64,000 bases of DNA from Mycolicibacterium chubuense NBB4 (GTDB taxonomy: Bacteria > Actinomycetota > Actinomycetes > Mycobacteriales > Mycobacteriaceae), in assembly GCF_000266905.1 (NCBI RefSeq), contig NC_018027.1, positions 2,108,001 through 2,172,000 on the forward strand, read 5' to 3'. How positions within the stretch are numbered: the stretch's first letter is position 1; each line of letters starts with the position of its first letter. A program made the translations under genes and the position numbers. Below the pieces are notes generated by a model. The model was not told where the DNA came from. It did not search any database and saw only the letters and a program-made list of their open reading frames with translations. Below, piece by piece: positions 50,351 to 60,201 of this stretch.

Positions 50351-50356
50351 TAACCT
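50351..50356 (+). promoter_or_regulatory. -10 box (TAACCT) of dapA
   Basis: Ends 8 nt before the GTG at 50365, which supports that start over the GTG at 50359. An ACCTAGGT palindrome overlaps it (50353-50360). Confidence 0.5.
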
Positions 50357-50358
50357 AG

Positions 50359-51267
<909 letters not shown>

Positions 51268-51277
51268 TGGATCGCCA

Positions 51278-52954
51278 GTGGACGCAGAACTGACCGCACC
51301 GGGGCCGCTGGCTCCGGGAGGACTGCGGGTGACCGCCCTGGGCGGCATCAATGAAATCGGCCGCAACATGACCGTTTTCGAGCATCTCGGCCGACTGCTG
51401 ATCGTGGACTGCGGGGTGCTGTTCCCGACCCATGACGAGCCGGGCGTCGACCTGATCCTGCCCGACCTGCGCCACGTCGAGCACCGTCTCGACGACGTCG
51501 AAGCACTCGTGGTCACCCACGCGCACGAGGACCACATCGGTGCGATCCCGTTCCTGCTCAAGCTGCGCGCCGACATCCCGATCGTCGGTTCGAAGTTCAC
51601 CCTCGCGCTGATCGCCGAGAAGTGCCGGGAACACCGCATCAAGCCGGTGTTCGTCGAGGTCGGCGAGGGGCAGAAGTCCACCCACGGGGTGTTCGAGTGC
51701 CAGTATTTCGCCGTCAACCACTCGATCCCGGGGTGTCTGGCGATCGGGATCCGCACCGGTGCAGGCACAGTGCTGCACACCGGGGACATCAAGCTCGACC
51801 AGATGCCTCCCGACGGCAGGCCGACGGACCTGCCCGGGATGTCGCGCCTCGGGGACGCCGGGGTCGACCTGTTCCTGTGCGATTCGACGAACTCCGAGGT
51901 TCCCGGCGTCGGCCCGTCTGAGAGTGAGGTCGGTCCCGCCCTGCACCGCCTGATGCGCGGCGCCGAGGGCCGGGTCATCGTCGCGTGCTTCGCGTCGAAC
52001 GTCGACCGCGTGCAGTCGATCATCGACGCGGCGGTGGCGCTGGGCCGGCGAGTGTCGTTCGTCGGACGGTCGATGGTCCGCAACATGGGCATCGCACGGG
52101 AACTGGGCTACCTCGACGTCGCCGACGAGGACGTGCTCGACATCGCGGCCGCGGAGATGATGCCCGCCGACCGCGTCGTGTTGATCACGACGGGCACCCA
52201 GGGCGAACCCATGGCGGCGCTGTCGCGGATGTCGCGCGGCGAGCACCGCAGCATCACGCTGACCGCGGGTGATCTGATCATCCTGTCGTCGTCGCTGATC
52301 CCGGGCAACGAGGAGGCGGTGTACGGGGTGATCGACGCGCTGGCCAAGATCGGCGCCCGGGTCGTCACCAATCAGCAGGCGCGGGTGCATGTTTCGGGCC
52401 ACGCCTACGCCGGCGAGCTGCTGTTCCTCTACAACGGCGTGCGGCCGCGCAACGTGATGCCCGTGCACGGCACGTGGCGGATGCTGCGCGCCAACGCCGC
52501 TCTGGCCGCCCGGACCGGGGTGCCCGAGGAGAACATCGTGCTCGCCGAGAACGGTGTCAGTGTCGACCTGGTGGCCGGCCGCGCCGGGATCGCCGGCGCG
52601 GTGTCGGTGGGCAAGATGTTCGTCGACGGACTCATCACCGGCGACGTCGGTGATGCGACGCTGGGCGAGAGGCTGATCCTGTCGTCCGGTTTCGTCGCGG
52701 TGACCGTCGTCGTGCGTCGCGGCACCGGCAAACCCGTGGCACCCGCGCACCTGCATTCGCGGGGGTTCTCCGAGGATCCGAAGGCGCTCGAATCCGTCGC
52801 CCGCAAGGTCGAGGCCGAGCTGGAGAACCTCGCCTCGCAGAACGTCACCGATCCGGGACGGATCGCGCAGGCGGTCCGACGCACGGTCGGCAAGTGGGTG
52901 GGAGAGACCTACCGCCGCCAGCCGATGATCGTGCCGACCGTCATCGAGGTCTGA
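51278..52954 (+). CDS. rnj: Ribonuclease J
   Basis: Metallo-beta-lactamase ribonuclease with endo- and 5'-3' exonuclease activity in rRNA and mRNA processing. The 558-residue protein has the metal motif VVTHAHEDHIGAIPFLL, NHSIPGCLAIGIRTGAGTVLHTGDIKLD, the beta-CASP domain (VNV-type region AEGRVIVACFASNVDRVQSIID) and ISGH-like VSGHAYAGELL. The C-terminal domain is complete. Encoded downstream of dapA and convergent with the response-regulator gene (7-nt gap). Confidence 0.95.
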   Translation: MDAELTAPGPLAPGGLRVTALGGINEIGRNMTVFEHLGRLLIVDCGVLFPTHDEPGVDLILPDLRHVEHRLDDVEALVVTHAHEDHIGAIPFLLKLRADIPIVGSKFTLALIAEKCREHRIKPVFVEVGEGQKSTHGVFECQYFAVNHSIPGCLAIGIRTGAGTVLHTGDIKLDQMPPDGRPTDLPGMSRLGDAGVDLFLCDSTNSEVPGVGPSESEVGPALHRLMRGAEGRVIVACFASNVDRVQSIIDAAVALGRRVSFVGRSMVRNMGIARELGYLDVADEDVLDIAAAEMMPADRVVLITTGTQGEPMAALSRMSRGEHRSITLTAGDLIILSSSLIPGNEEAVYGVIDALAKIGARVVTNQQARVHVSGHAYAGELLFLYNGVRPRNVMPVHGTWRMLRANAALAARTGVPEENIVLAENGVSVDLVAGRAGIAGAVSVGKMFVDGLITGDVGDATLGERLILSSGFVAVTVVVRRGTGKPVAPAHLHSRGFSEDPKALESVARKVEAELENLASQNVTDPGRIAQAVRRTVGKWVGETYRRQPMIVPTVIEV

Positions 52955-52961
52955 CCCCCTC

Positions 52962-53648
52962 TCAGCGGCCGGCCTCCAGCCTGTAACCGATGCCGCGCAC
53001 CGTGGCGAAACGGCCGGCGCCCAGCTTGCGGCGCAGATACCGGACGTAGACGTCGACCACGTTGGAGCCGGGGTCCGGCTCGCGTCCCCACACTCGCCGC
53101 AGCAGCTGTTCGCGCGTGAGCACCTGACCGGGGTGACGCAGGAACATCTCGGCCAGCGCGGTTTCGCGGGCGGACAGGTCGACGGTGTAGTCGCCGACGT
53201 GCGCCCGCCGGGCCCGGAGGTCCAGCCGCAGGCCTCCGTACGACAGCACCGCGGGCGGGGCGGCGGGCCTTCTGGGCGCCAGCCGCTGCCGGACCCGGGC
53301 GAGCAACTCGTCGACGCGGAACGGCTTGGCGATGTACTCGTCGGACCTGCGGTCCAGCAGGGCGACCGTGCAGGCGACGTCGGCACGCGGAGTGAGCACC
53401 ACCACCGGGATGGCGTTGCCCTCGGCGCGCAGGCGGCGCAGCACCTCGAAGCTGTCCATCCTCGGTAACCCGATGTCGAGGACCAGCAGGTCGAAGTCGC
53501 CGCTGCGGGCATGGGCGAACGCCGACCAGCCGTCGGCGACGACGGTGACGTCGAAACCGTTGGCCGAGAGTCCCTTGCGGACGACAGAGGAGACGCGGTG
53601 CTCATCCTCGGCGATCAGGATGGCAGCCACGACACGATGTCCCCCCAT
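52962..53648 (-). CDS. Orphan OmpR/PhoB-type response regulator
   Basis: A 228-residue two-domain regulator. The receiver domain has acidic residues in ILIAEDEH, the phosphoacceptor Asp in LLVLDIGLPRMD, Thr in VVVLTPRAD and Lys in EYIAKPF. The usual GADDY before the lysine is replaced by RRSDEY. The C-terminal winged helix (LSARETALAEMFLRHPGQVLTREQLLRRVWG, VVDVYVRYLRRKLG, TVRGIGYRLE) binds DNA. No histidine kinase lies nearby. The ATG at 53648 is used; a GTG at 53630 (product MAAILIAEDE) is equally plausible. Confidence 0.85.
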   Translation of the reverse strand: MGGHRVVAAILIAEDEHRVSSVVRKGLSANGFDVTVVADGWSAFAHARSGDFDLLVLDIGLPRMDSFEVLRRLRAEGNAIPVVVLTPRADVACTVALLDRRSDEYIAKPFRVDELLARVRQRLAPRRPAAPPAVLSYGGLRLDLRARRAHVGDYTVDLSARETALAEMFLRHPGQVLTREQLLRRVWGREPDPGSNVVDVYVRYLRRKLGAGRFATVRGIGYRLEAGR

Positions 53649-53821
53649 GGTCGACGACCATGATCCGCCCGCGACAGACGCCGCGATGCGCGCGATCTGT
53701 GTTCACAGCGGGTGGACGGTACCCGGTGTGGATCATCCCTCCGCTAACCCGGATGGTACGCCGATCCAGCGGCGATGGCGAGGCTGGCTACCGTAGCTAT
53801 CAAGTTTGCCCGACCGGGATC

Positions 53822-54694
53822 TCAGCGCTCGGCCAGGACGGTCCACTCGATCGGTGACGCGGCGATGGCACGGCGCGTGGGACGGATGTAGGTGTCGCGG
53901 AAGTAGCTCGGCCCCGCCTGCTCGACGAGGCGCCAGCCGACGTCGGCCAGCAGCTCGCCCACCTCCTCGGGCACCAGTCCCGACTTCCACGTCTGCCGAC
54001 GCTGCCGGAAGCGCCGGTACACCGCCTCGGCGCCGTAGAGGTTGGTGCCCTCGATGAAGTCCTGCCGGATGTAGGTGAACGCCAGCCGACTGCCCGGCGC
54101 GGCTCCGCTGAGTTGCGCGAACGTCGCGCGGACGGCCTCGGGGGTGAGGTACTGCGTGACGCCCTCGGCGATGAAGAAGGTGCGGAGCTCGGGGCGGTAG
54201 CCGTGGGACTCCAGCGCGGGGATCAGTGCGTCGCGCTCGAAGTCGACGGGCACCAGGCGCACCGACGCGGGGGTGCCGCCCAGCGCGCGCTGCAGCACGG
54301 CGGCCTTGCGGTCGATGTTGACCTGCTGGTCGACCTCGAACACCGGCATGTCGCTGTGCCGCGCGATCCGGCAGGCCCGGGTGTCCAGGCCCGCGCCGAG
54401 CACGACGACCGTGTCGGTCTCGTTGAGCGGATCGGAGAGACGTTCGTCGATGTAGCGCTTGCGGCAGGCGATGCTGGCCCACAGACCCGGCCCGGATCGG
54501 TCGGAGGCCGCCAGCGCCGCCCGTCGCAGCGCGTCGATCCGCGTCAGGCGCACCAGCGTGCGCAGCCGGCCGGGCAGCATCGACTCGGCGAGGTCGTCGT
54601 CGACCAGGCGGCGCAGCGGCGCCTCGTTGTGCTCGATCGCTGCCAGCACCATGGGCCCGAAGGCGGTCCCGGCGGCGGCGTCGGGGGAGCTCAT
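53822..54694 (-). CDS. SAM-dependent methyltransferase, LCMT/TIGR00027 family
   Basis: A 290-residue member of the mycobacterial S-adenosylmethionine methyltransferase family related to leucine carboxyl methyltransferases. [35 protein letters not shown] is motif I with the post-I acidic residue. [23 protein letters not shown] is motif IV. The substrate is unknown; such genes are numerous in mycobacteria. The ATG overlaps the stop of the SDR gene (ATGA), giving a three-gene operon. Corresponds to Rv2751. Confidence 0.85.
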   Translation of the reverse strand: MSSPDAAAGTAFGPMVLAAIEHNEAPLRRLVDDDLAESMLPGRLRTLVRLTRIDALRRAALAASDRSGPGLWASIACRKRYIDERLSDPLNETDTVVVLGAGLDTRACRIARHSDMPVFEVDQQVNIDRKAAVLQRALGGTPASVRLVPVDFERDALIPALESHGYRPELRTFFIAEGVTQYLTPEAVRATFAQLSGAAPGSRLAFTYIRQDFIEGTNLYGAEAVYRRFRQRRQTWKSGLVPEEVGELLADVGWRLVEQAGPSYFRDTYIRPTRRAIAASPIEWTVLAER

Positions 54695-55509
54695 CGTTTG
54701 TTGACGTACCCCGCGTCGACCGGCAGCGCCACCCCGGTGACGTACCGGGCCGCATCGGACACCAGCCAGAACACCGCGTTGGCGATGTCCTCGGGTTCCA
54801 GCGTCTGCACCGGCAGCGCGTTGCCCATGTCGGGTCCGCCCTGACCCTGCTGGGCGATGCCGTCGAGCCAGGACCGCGTGAACTCGTTGTCGATCATCGG
54901 TGTGTTCACCCCGGCGGGGTGCACGGAGTTGACCCGGATGCTGAACTGCGCGAGGAAGTTGGCGTAGGCGCGCATGATCCCGACGATGCCGTGCTTGGCC
55001 GCGGTGTAGCCGACCGACCCGGCGACCGGCGCGCCCAGACCGACGAGGCCGGCCACCGAACTGGTCAGCGCGATCGATCCGCCGTTGCCGAACTTGATCA
55101 TCGGCTTCATTGCCACGTCGATGGTGTGGTACACGCCGGTGAGGTTGACGTCGATGACGTCCTGCCAGGCGTCCGGCGCCGCCATCGGTGCGATGCCGGC
55201 ATTGGCGACGACGATGTCGAGCCGGTCGCCGAGCTTCTCCGTTCCGTCCCGCAGGGCGGCCTTGACGGCGTCACGGTCGCGGACGTCGGCTTCGTAGGGC
55301 AGGATCCGCGCGCCGGTCTCCTCGACGAGCTTCACGGTCGCGGCCAGGTCGTCGGGCGTCGCCAGGGGATAGGGCACCGATGGGATCTGCGCGCACAGGT
55401 CCAGCGCGATGATGTCGGCGCCCTCGGAGGCGAGCTTGACCGCGTGGGCGCGGCCCTGGCCCCGCGCGGCGCCGGTGATGAACGCGACCTTGCCGGTGAG
55501 TTCCCCCAT
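54691..55509 (-). CDS. Mycofactocin-coupled SDR family oxidoreductase
   Basis: A 272-residue short-chain dehydrogenase. The nucleotide motif [26 protein letters not shown] is of the kind found in mycofactocin-dependent SDRs, which hold NAD tightly and pass electrons to mycofactocin. NNAG is replaced by VANAGIAP, and the active site is SSVAGLVG...YTAAKHG. Probably oxidises a lipophilic alcohol. It lies between the monooxygenase and methyltransferase genes. Corresponds to Rv2750. Confidence 0.87.
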   Translation of the reverse strand: MGELTGKVAFITGAARGQGRAHAVKLASEGADIIALDLCAQIPSVPYPLATPDDLAATVKLVEETGARILPYEADVRDRDAVKAALRDGTEKLGDRLDIVVANAGIAPMAAPDAWQDVIDVNLTGVYHTIDVAMKPMIKFGNGGSIALTSSVAGLVGLGAPVAGSVGYTAAKHGIVGIMRAYANFLAQFSIRVNSVHPAGVNTPMIDNEFTRSWLDGIAQQGQGGPDMGNALPVQTLEPEDIANAVFWLVSDAARYVTGVALPVDAGYVNKR

Positions 55510-55544
55510 GGGCGGTCCCTTCGCTTTCCTCGCGCGAGCGCTCG

Positions 55545-55859
55545 TCAGGGCCGCAACTGGCCCTTGGCCGGGTCGCCCGCGACGACCGGCGCCAGCATCT
55601 TGATGTCCGGCGCCCCGTCGAGGTGCTCGCCGATGGTCCCGAAGAGAGTGCCGATCGCGGGCGCGGTGCTGTGGGTCTGCAAGGCGTCGGCGTCGGCCCA
55701 CTGCTCGACGAACACGAACGTGCGGTCGGCCTCGTGCAGTGCGTAGAGCTGGCATCCGGGCTCACCGTGCACCGCCTCTATGGCCTGCGTGCACGCGTCC
55801 CGGACGAGGTCGACGGATTCCGGCTTGGCGGTCATGGTGGCGACGACGACGACTGGCAT
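55545..55859 (-). CDS. Antibiotic biosynthesis monooxygenase (ABM) domain protein
   Basis: A 104-residue dimeric ferredoxin-like fold protein of the putative quinol monooxygenase family. [25 protein letters not shown] and [30 protein letters not shown] match the ABM pattern. It may oxidise a quinol or polyphenol. First gene of the ABM-SDR-methyltransferase operon, with a GAGGAG ribosome site and a palindrome at its promoter. Corresponds to Rv2749. Confidence 0.85.
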   Translation of the reverse strand: MPVVVVATMTAKPESVDLVRDACTQAIEAVHGEPGCQLYALHEADRTFVFVEQWADADALQTHSTAPAIGTLFGTIGEHLDGAPDIKMLAPVVAGDPAKGQLRP

Positions 55860-55885
55860 GGGGCTCCTCGGCCTCGACGGTGAGC

Positions 55886-55904
55886 TGGACAGCTGTCCAC
55901 CTTA
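55886..55904 (-). promoter_or_regulatory. TetR-like palindrome overlapping promoter of ABM-SDR-MTase operon
   Basis: TGGACAGCTGTCCA (55886-55899) is a perfect 14-bp palindrome. It abuts a TAAGGT -10 box on the minus strand (55899-55904), so a bound dimer would cover the transcription start. TGGACA...TGTCCA is a common TetR-family operator form. No TetR gene is near. Confidence 0.55.
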
Positions 55905-55924
55905 CCTAGGCGACACCCCACCGC

Positions 55925-56398
55925 TCACAGCACATCCACCCAGACGACGAGGCCGGCGATCACCGCGGCGAACACCACCAGGGCGGCCGCGTCCGCGGTG
56001 CTCACCCGGCTCTGTCCGGTGTGCCGCATCCGCAGTTCCCGCGCGATGAGGAACAGCGGGAACGTGACGCTGATCGCGATGGCGAAGCCCCCGATGATGT
56101 ACGCCCAGACGAACCGGACGCCGTGCTTGCGCGCCTCGATCACTATGAGAATCCCCGCCGACAGGAACAGCAGCGAGATGTCGACGGTCAGCGACCGCGA
56201 CCCGGGGTTGGCTTTCGAGTCGGTCAGGAAATCGACGAGGAACGACGCCGGACTGTGCAGATAGGCGACGTTCTGGCTCCAGGTCGCGATCAGCGCGGCG
56301 ACCGCGATGAGCGCGTACACACCGCACAGCACCCTGCTGGGGATCGTCACGCCGCCGGGCCGTTCCGGCGAATTCGTCTCTGAGCCGACTCTGACCAT
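55925..56398 (-). CDS. DUF2834-like membrane protein
   Basis: A 157-residue protein with four hydrophobic helices (LCGVYALIAVAALIATW, SLTVDISLLFLSAGILIVIEA, WAYIIGGFAIAISVTFPLFLIA, AALVVFAAVIAGLVVWV). The layout, with FLTDSKANPGSRSLTVDI in the first loop, resembles DUF2834 proteins. Function unknown. The ATG at 56398 follows a TATGGT box by 6 nt. It is the gene upstream of the ABM operon on the same strand but separated from it by 65 nt with a separate promoter. Confidence 0.7.
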   Translation of the reverse strand: MVRVGSETNSPERPGGVTIPSRVLCGVYALIAVAALIATWSQNVAYLHSPASFLVDFLTDSKANPGSRSLTVDISLLFLSAGILIVIEARKHGVRFVWAYIIGGFAIAISVTFPLFLIARELRMRHTGQSRVSTADAAALVVFAAVIAGLVVWVDVL

Positions 56399-56404
56399 GC
56401 CGGC

Positions 56405-56410
56405 ACCATA
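56405..56410 (-). promoter_or_regulatory. -10 box (TATGGT) of DUF2834-like gene
   Basis: Ends 6 nt before the ATG at 56398. Confidence 0.45.
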
Positions 56411-56482
56411 GAACCGGCAGCGCCCTGTGCGAGACCAATTTGTGATCAGTGTGGCAGATGGTGCATCTGAGGCCATTGCGAC

Positions 56483-56488
56483 TAGGCT
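56483..56488 (+). promoter_or_regulatory. -10 box (TAGGCT) of ftsK
   Basis: Ends 7 nt before the ATG at 56496, supporting that start over in-frame upstream codons. Confidence 0.5.
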
Positions 56489-56495
56489 TGCACAC

Positions 56496-59027
56496 ATGGC
56501 GAGTAAGACCGCAGCCCGCTCAACTGCCCGTCCGGCCAGGTCAAAGGCCGGTTCCCGGGGCGGTGGCCGGCCGGCCCGCCCGTCGGCTCCACGGCGTAAG
56601 CCGGCCCGGCGCAACCCGTCCGTCGTCGCGACCGCGGGCACCGCGGTCGGGCGCGGAGCGCGCGCCGGCTGGCTGATGCTGGCCAAGGGCGCCGGCAGCA
56701 CCGCGCGGTCGGTGGGCCGGGCCCGCGACCTCGAGCCCGGTCATCGCCGTGACGGCATCGCGCTGGCGCTGCTGGGTCTGGCGGTCGTCGTGGCGGCCAG
56801 CTCGTGGTTCGACGCGGCACGGCCGGTCGGCGCGTGGATCGATTCCGCCATCCGGGTGCTCGTCGGCGGCGCGGTGGTGCTGGTGCCGCTCGCCTTGGCC
56901 GCCGCCGGTGTCGCGCTGATGCGTTCCGAACCCGACCCGGAAGCGCGCCCGCGGCTGATCCTCGGCGCGGCGATGATCGCGCTGCCCACACTCGGGCTCT
57001 GGCATCTGTGGTCCGGTTCGCCGCAGGATCCGGGTGCGCGGCAGCACGCCGCCGGGTTCTTCGGGTTCGCGATCGGCGGTCCCCTCGCCGACGGCCTGAC
57101 CGCCTGGATCGCCGCACCGCTGCTGGTCATCGGGGTGGCGTTCGGGGTCCTGCTGGTGACCGGGACGACCATCCGCGAGGTTCCGGCGACGCTGCGCGAC
57201 ATGTTCACGACGCGGTGGCGCGGCGAGTACGACGACGAGTACGACACCGAATACGACGACTACGACGACGACCTCCGGGACGCCGACCAGCCCGAGGACT
57301 TCTCGGACGGCTACTACGACGAGAACCCCGCCGACGGCGCCGACGCCGCGTGGCCGTCACCCACTGCGCCCACCGTGCCGCTGGAGAAGCCGTCGGGCAG
57401 CCCGATGGACAACTACCCGTTGGACGACGAGCCGCCGGCCGCGCCGGAACCGGCCGCCCGCTCGCGCAAGAAGCCGCGCAAGGACCCGCCGAAGCTCTCG
57501 CTCGATCGGGTCGTGGAGGGGCCCTACACGCTGCCCCCGCTGGACCTGCTGATCGCCGGCGATCCGCCGAAGCGGCTGACGGCGGCGAACCAGGCCATGA
57601 CGGATGCCATCTCCTCGGTGCTGCAGCAGTTCAAGGTCGACGCCGCGGTGACCGGTTGCACGCGCGGGCCGACCGTGACGCGCTACGAGGTCGAACTCGG
57701 GCCGGGCGTGAAGGTCGAGAAGATCACCGCGTTGCACCGCAACATCGCCTACGCGGTGGCCACCGAGAGCGTGCGGATGCTCGCGCCGATCCCGGGCAAG
57801 TCGGCGGTGGGCATCGAGGTGCCCAACACGGATCGCGAGATGGTGCGCCTGGCCGACGTGCTCACCGACCGGGTGGTCCGTTCCGATCACCATCCGTTGG
57901 TCATCGGCCTCGGGAAAGACATTGAGGGCGAGATGATCTCGGCCAACCTGGCCAAGATGCCGCACCTGCTGGTGGCCGGCTCGACCGGTTCGGGCAAGTC
58001 GAGCTTCGTCAACTCGATGCTCGTGTCGCTGCTCGCGCGGGCCACCCCGGACGAGGTCAGGATGATCCTGATCGACCCGAAGATGGTGGAACTGACGCCG
58101 TATGAGGGCATCCCGCACCTGATCACACCCATCATCACCGAGCCCAAGAAGGCGGCCGCCGCGCTGGCCTGGCTGGTCGAGGAGATGGAGCAGCGCTATC
58201 AGGACATGCAGGCCTCGCGGGTGCGCCACATCGACGTGTTCAACGAGAAGGTCCGGTCGGGGGAGATCACCGCGCCGCTGGGCAGCAACCGCGAGTACAA
58301 GCCGTATCCCTACATTCTGGCGATCGTCGACGAGCTGGCAGACCTGATGATGACCGCGCCCCGCGACGTCGAAGAGGCCATCGTGCGCATCACCCAGAAG
58401 GCGCGCGCCGCGGGCATTCACCTCGTCCTCGCCACCCAGCGGCCGTCGGTGGACGTCGTGACCGGCCTGATCAAGACGAACGTGCCGTCGCGCCTGGCGT
58501 TCGCGACGTCGTCGCTGACCGACAGCCGCGTCATCCTGGACCAGCCCGGTGCCGAGAAGCTGATCGGAATGGGCGACGGGCTCTTCCTGCCGATGGGCGC
58601 CAACAAGCCGCTGCGCCTGCAGGGCGCGTTCATCACCGACGAGGAGATCCACGCCGTCGTCTCCGCGACCAAGGAACAGGCCGAGCCCGAGTTCGTCGAG
58701 GGCGTCACCGCGGTCAAGGCCGGCGAACGCAAGGACGTCGACCCCGACATCGGCGACGACATGGACGTCTTCCTGCAGGCCGTCGAGCTGGTGGTCTCCA
58801 GCCAGTTCGGCTCGACGTCGATGCTGCAGCGCAAGCTGCGCGTCGGCTTCGCCAAGGCCGGGCGGTTGATGGACCTGATGGAGACCCGCGGCATCGTCGG
58901 ACCGTCGGAGGGCTCGAAAGCCCGCGAGGTGCTGGTCAAGCCGGACGAGCTGGCCGGCACGCTGGCGCTGATCCGCGGCGGCAGCGATGCGGTGGGCGGC
59001 GAGGCCGACGACGACCCGGACTTCTGA
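56496..59027 (+). CDS. ftsK: DNA translocase FtsK
   Basis: Septal motor that pumps chromosomal DNA during division. The 843-residue protein starts MASKTAARSTARPARSK, like the M. tuberculosis start. A basic N-terminus leads into four membrane helices (about residues 85-215), then an acidic linker (EYDDEYDTEYDDYDDD). The alpha and RecA-like beta domains follow with Walker A AGSTGSGKSSFVNSM and Walker B YILAIVDELADLMM. The C-terminal gamma winged helix (FGSTSMLQRKLRVGFAKAGRLMDLMETRGIVGPSEG) recognises KOPS sites. Confidence 0.96.
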   Translation: MASKTAARSTARPARSKAGSRGGGRPARPSAPRRKPARRNPSVVATAGTAVGRGARAGWLMLAKGAGSTARSVGRARDLEPGHRRDGIALALLGLAVVVAASSWFDAARPVGAWIDSAIRVLVGGAVVLVPLALAAAGVALMRSEPDPEARPRLILGAAMIALPTLGLWHLWSGSPQDPGARQHAAGFFGFAIGGPLADGLTAWIAAPLLVIGVAFGVLLVTGTTIREVPATLRDMFTTRWRGEYDDEYDTEYDDYDDDLRDADQPEDFSDGYYDENPADGADAAWPSPTAPTVPLEKPSGSPMDNYPLDDEPPAAPEPAARSRKKPRKDPPKLSLDRVVEGPYTLPPLDLLIAGDPPKRLTAANQAMTDAISSVLQQFKVDAAVTGCTRGPTVTRYEVELGPGVKVEKITALHRNIAYAVATESVRMLAPIPGKSAVGIEVPNTDREMVRLADVLTDRVVRSDHHPLVIGLGKDIEGEMISANLAKMPHLLVAGSTGSGKSSFVNSMLVSLLARATPDEVRMILIDPKMVELTPYEGIPHLITPIITEPKKAAAALAWLVEEMEQRYQDMQASRVRHIDVFNEKVRSGEITAPLGSNREYKPYPYILAIVDELADLMMTAPRDVEEAIVRITQKARAAGIHLVLATQRPSVDVVTGLIKTNVPSRLAFATSSLTDSRVILDQPGAEKLIGMGDGLFLPMGANKPLRLQGAFITDEEIHAVVSATKEQAEPEFVEGVTAVKAGERKDVDPDIGDDMDVFLQAVELVVSSQFGSTSMLQRKLRVGFAKAGRLMDLMETRGIVGPSEGSKAREVLVKPDELAGTLALIRGGSDAVGGEADDDPDF

Positions 59028-59040
59028 CGCGCGCCGGGCG

Positions 59041-59562
59041 CTACAGCGTCAACAGCATCCGGGTGTTGCCCAGGATGTTGGGCTTCACATAGGACAGATC
59101 GAGGAATTCGGCGACGCCCGTGTCATAGGAGCGGCACATCTCGTCGTAGACCTCGGCGGTCACGGGTGTGCCGTCGATCTCGGCGAAGCCGTGCTTGCCG
59201 AAGAAGTCGACCTCGAAGGTCAGTACGAAGATGCGCTGCAGACGCAGCTCCTTGGCCACGGTGAGCAACTGCTCGACGATCGCGTGCCCGACACCGTGAC
59301 CCCGCACCTTGGGGTGCACGGCGACGGTGCGTACCTCGCCCAGATCCGACCACAGCACGTGCAGCGCGCCGCAGCCGATCACCTCGCCGTGCAGTTCGCC
59401 GACCCAGAATTCCTGCACCGACTCGTACAGCGTCACGAGGTTCTTCTCGAGCAGAATCCGTCCGGCATAGATGTCGACGAGCGCTTTGATGTCCGGCACA
59501 TCGGACGTCCGGGCCCGCCGCACGACGAGCTGCGCGGGGGACTCCTCGGGTGCTGCGCTCAC
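59041..59562 (-). CDS. argA: Amino-acid N-acetyltransferase (ArgA-type GNAT)
   Basis: A 173-residue single-domain GNAT that in mycobacteria (Rv2747) makes N-acetylglutamate for arginine synthesis, without the kinase-like domain of E. coli ArgA. VRRARTSDVPDIKALVDIYAGRILLEKNLVTLYE is the N-terminal signature and VAVHPKVRGHGVGHAIVEQLL the acetyl-CoA loop. The GTG at 59562 lies 7 nt after a TACCCT box; a longer frame opposite pgsA3 is a shadow. Confidence 0.9.
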   Translation of the reverse strand: MSAAPEESPAQLVVRRARTSDVPDIKALVDIYAGRILLEKNLVTLYESVQEFWVGELHGEVIGCGALHVLWSDLGEVRTVAVHPKVRGHGVGHAIVEQLLTVAKELRLQRIFVLTFEVDFFGKHGFAEIDGTPVTAEVYDEMCRSYDTGVAEFLDLSYVKPNILGNTRMLLTL

Positions 59563-59569
59563 ACGGGGA

Positions 59570-59575
59570 AGGGTA
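59570..59575 (-). promoter_or_regulatory. -10 box (TACCCT) of argA
   Basis: Ends 7 nt before the GTG at 59562. The divergent gap to pgsA3 is only 42 nt. Confidence 0.45.
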
Positions 59576-59592
59576 TCGGCTCTGGCAACCAG

Positions 59593-59598
59593 TATTCT
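59593..59598 (+). promoter_or_regulatory. -10 box (TATTCT) of pgsA3
   Basis: Ends 6 nt before the GTG at 59605, predicting a leaderless mRNA. Confidence 0.5.
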
Positions 59599-59604
59599 GT
59601 TGCG

Positions 59605-60201
59605 GTGCCGGGCCAACCACATACCGATCCGGTGGTTCCGCGCGCTCGTGTCGCCAATGTCGCCAATGCGCTGACCGGTGTCCGATTGATACTGGTGCCC
59701 GTCTTCCTCGTCGTGCTCTTCGTCGGCGACGGACATGAAACGTATTGGCGGGTGGTCGCATTCGTCGTGTTCGCGGTCGCGGTCATCACCGACCGGTTCG
59801 ACGGGGCGCTGGCGCGCAGCTACGGCATGGTCACCGAATTCGGCACCCTGGCCGACCCGATCGCGGACAAAGCGCTCATCGGTGCGGCGCTCATCGGCCT
59901 GTCGGTTCTCGGGGATCTGCCGTGGTGGGTGACGGTGGTGATCCTCGCTCGCGAGCTCGGTGTGACCGTGCTGCGGCTGGTGGTGTTGCGACGCGGTGTC
60001 ATCCCGGCCAGTCGCGGCGGCAAGCTCAAGACCCTGGTGCAGGCCGTGGCCATCGGCCTCTTCGTACTTCCCTTGAGCGGCGGGTGGCTCACCGGCGCCT
60101 GGGTGATCATGCTGGCTGCGGTGGTGCTGACGCTGGTCACCGGGGTGGACTATCTCGTCTCGGCGGTGAGGGACTCCCGTGGACGATCCGCTGGTCACTG
60201 A
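59605..60201 (+). CDS. pgsA3: CDP-alcohol phosphatidyltransferase PgsA3
   Basis: Integral membrane enzyme of phospholipid synthesis, probably phosphatidylglycerophosphate synthase. The 198-residue protein has the complete family motif DRFDGALARSYGMVTEFGTLADPIADK (D..DG..AR...G...D...D) and about five membrane helices. The GTG at 59605 begins MPGQPHTDPVVPRARVANVANALTG. pncC starts inside its last 23 nt, and clgR lies downstream in the same transcription unit order as M. tuberculosis. Confidence 0.92.
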   Translation: MPGQPHTDPVVPRARVANVANALTGVRLILVPVFLVVLFVGDGHETYWRVVAFVVFAVAVITDRFDGALARSYGMVTEFGTLADPIADKALIGAALIGLSVLGDLPWWVTVVILARELGVTVLRLVVLRRGVIPASRGGKLKTLVQAVAIGLFVLPLSGGWLTGAWVIMLAAVVLTLVTGVDYLVSAVRDSRGRSAGH

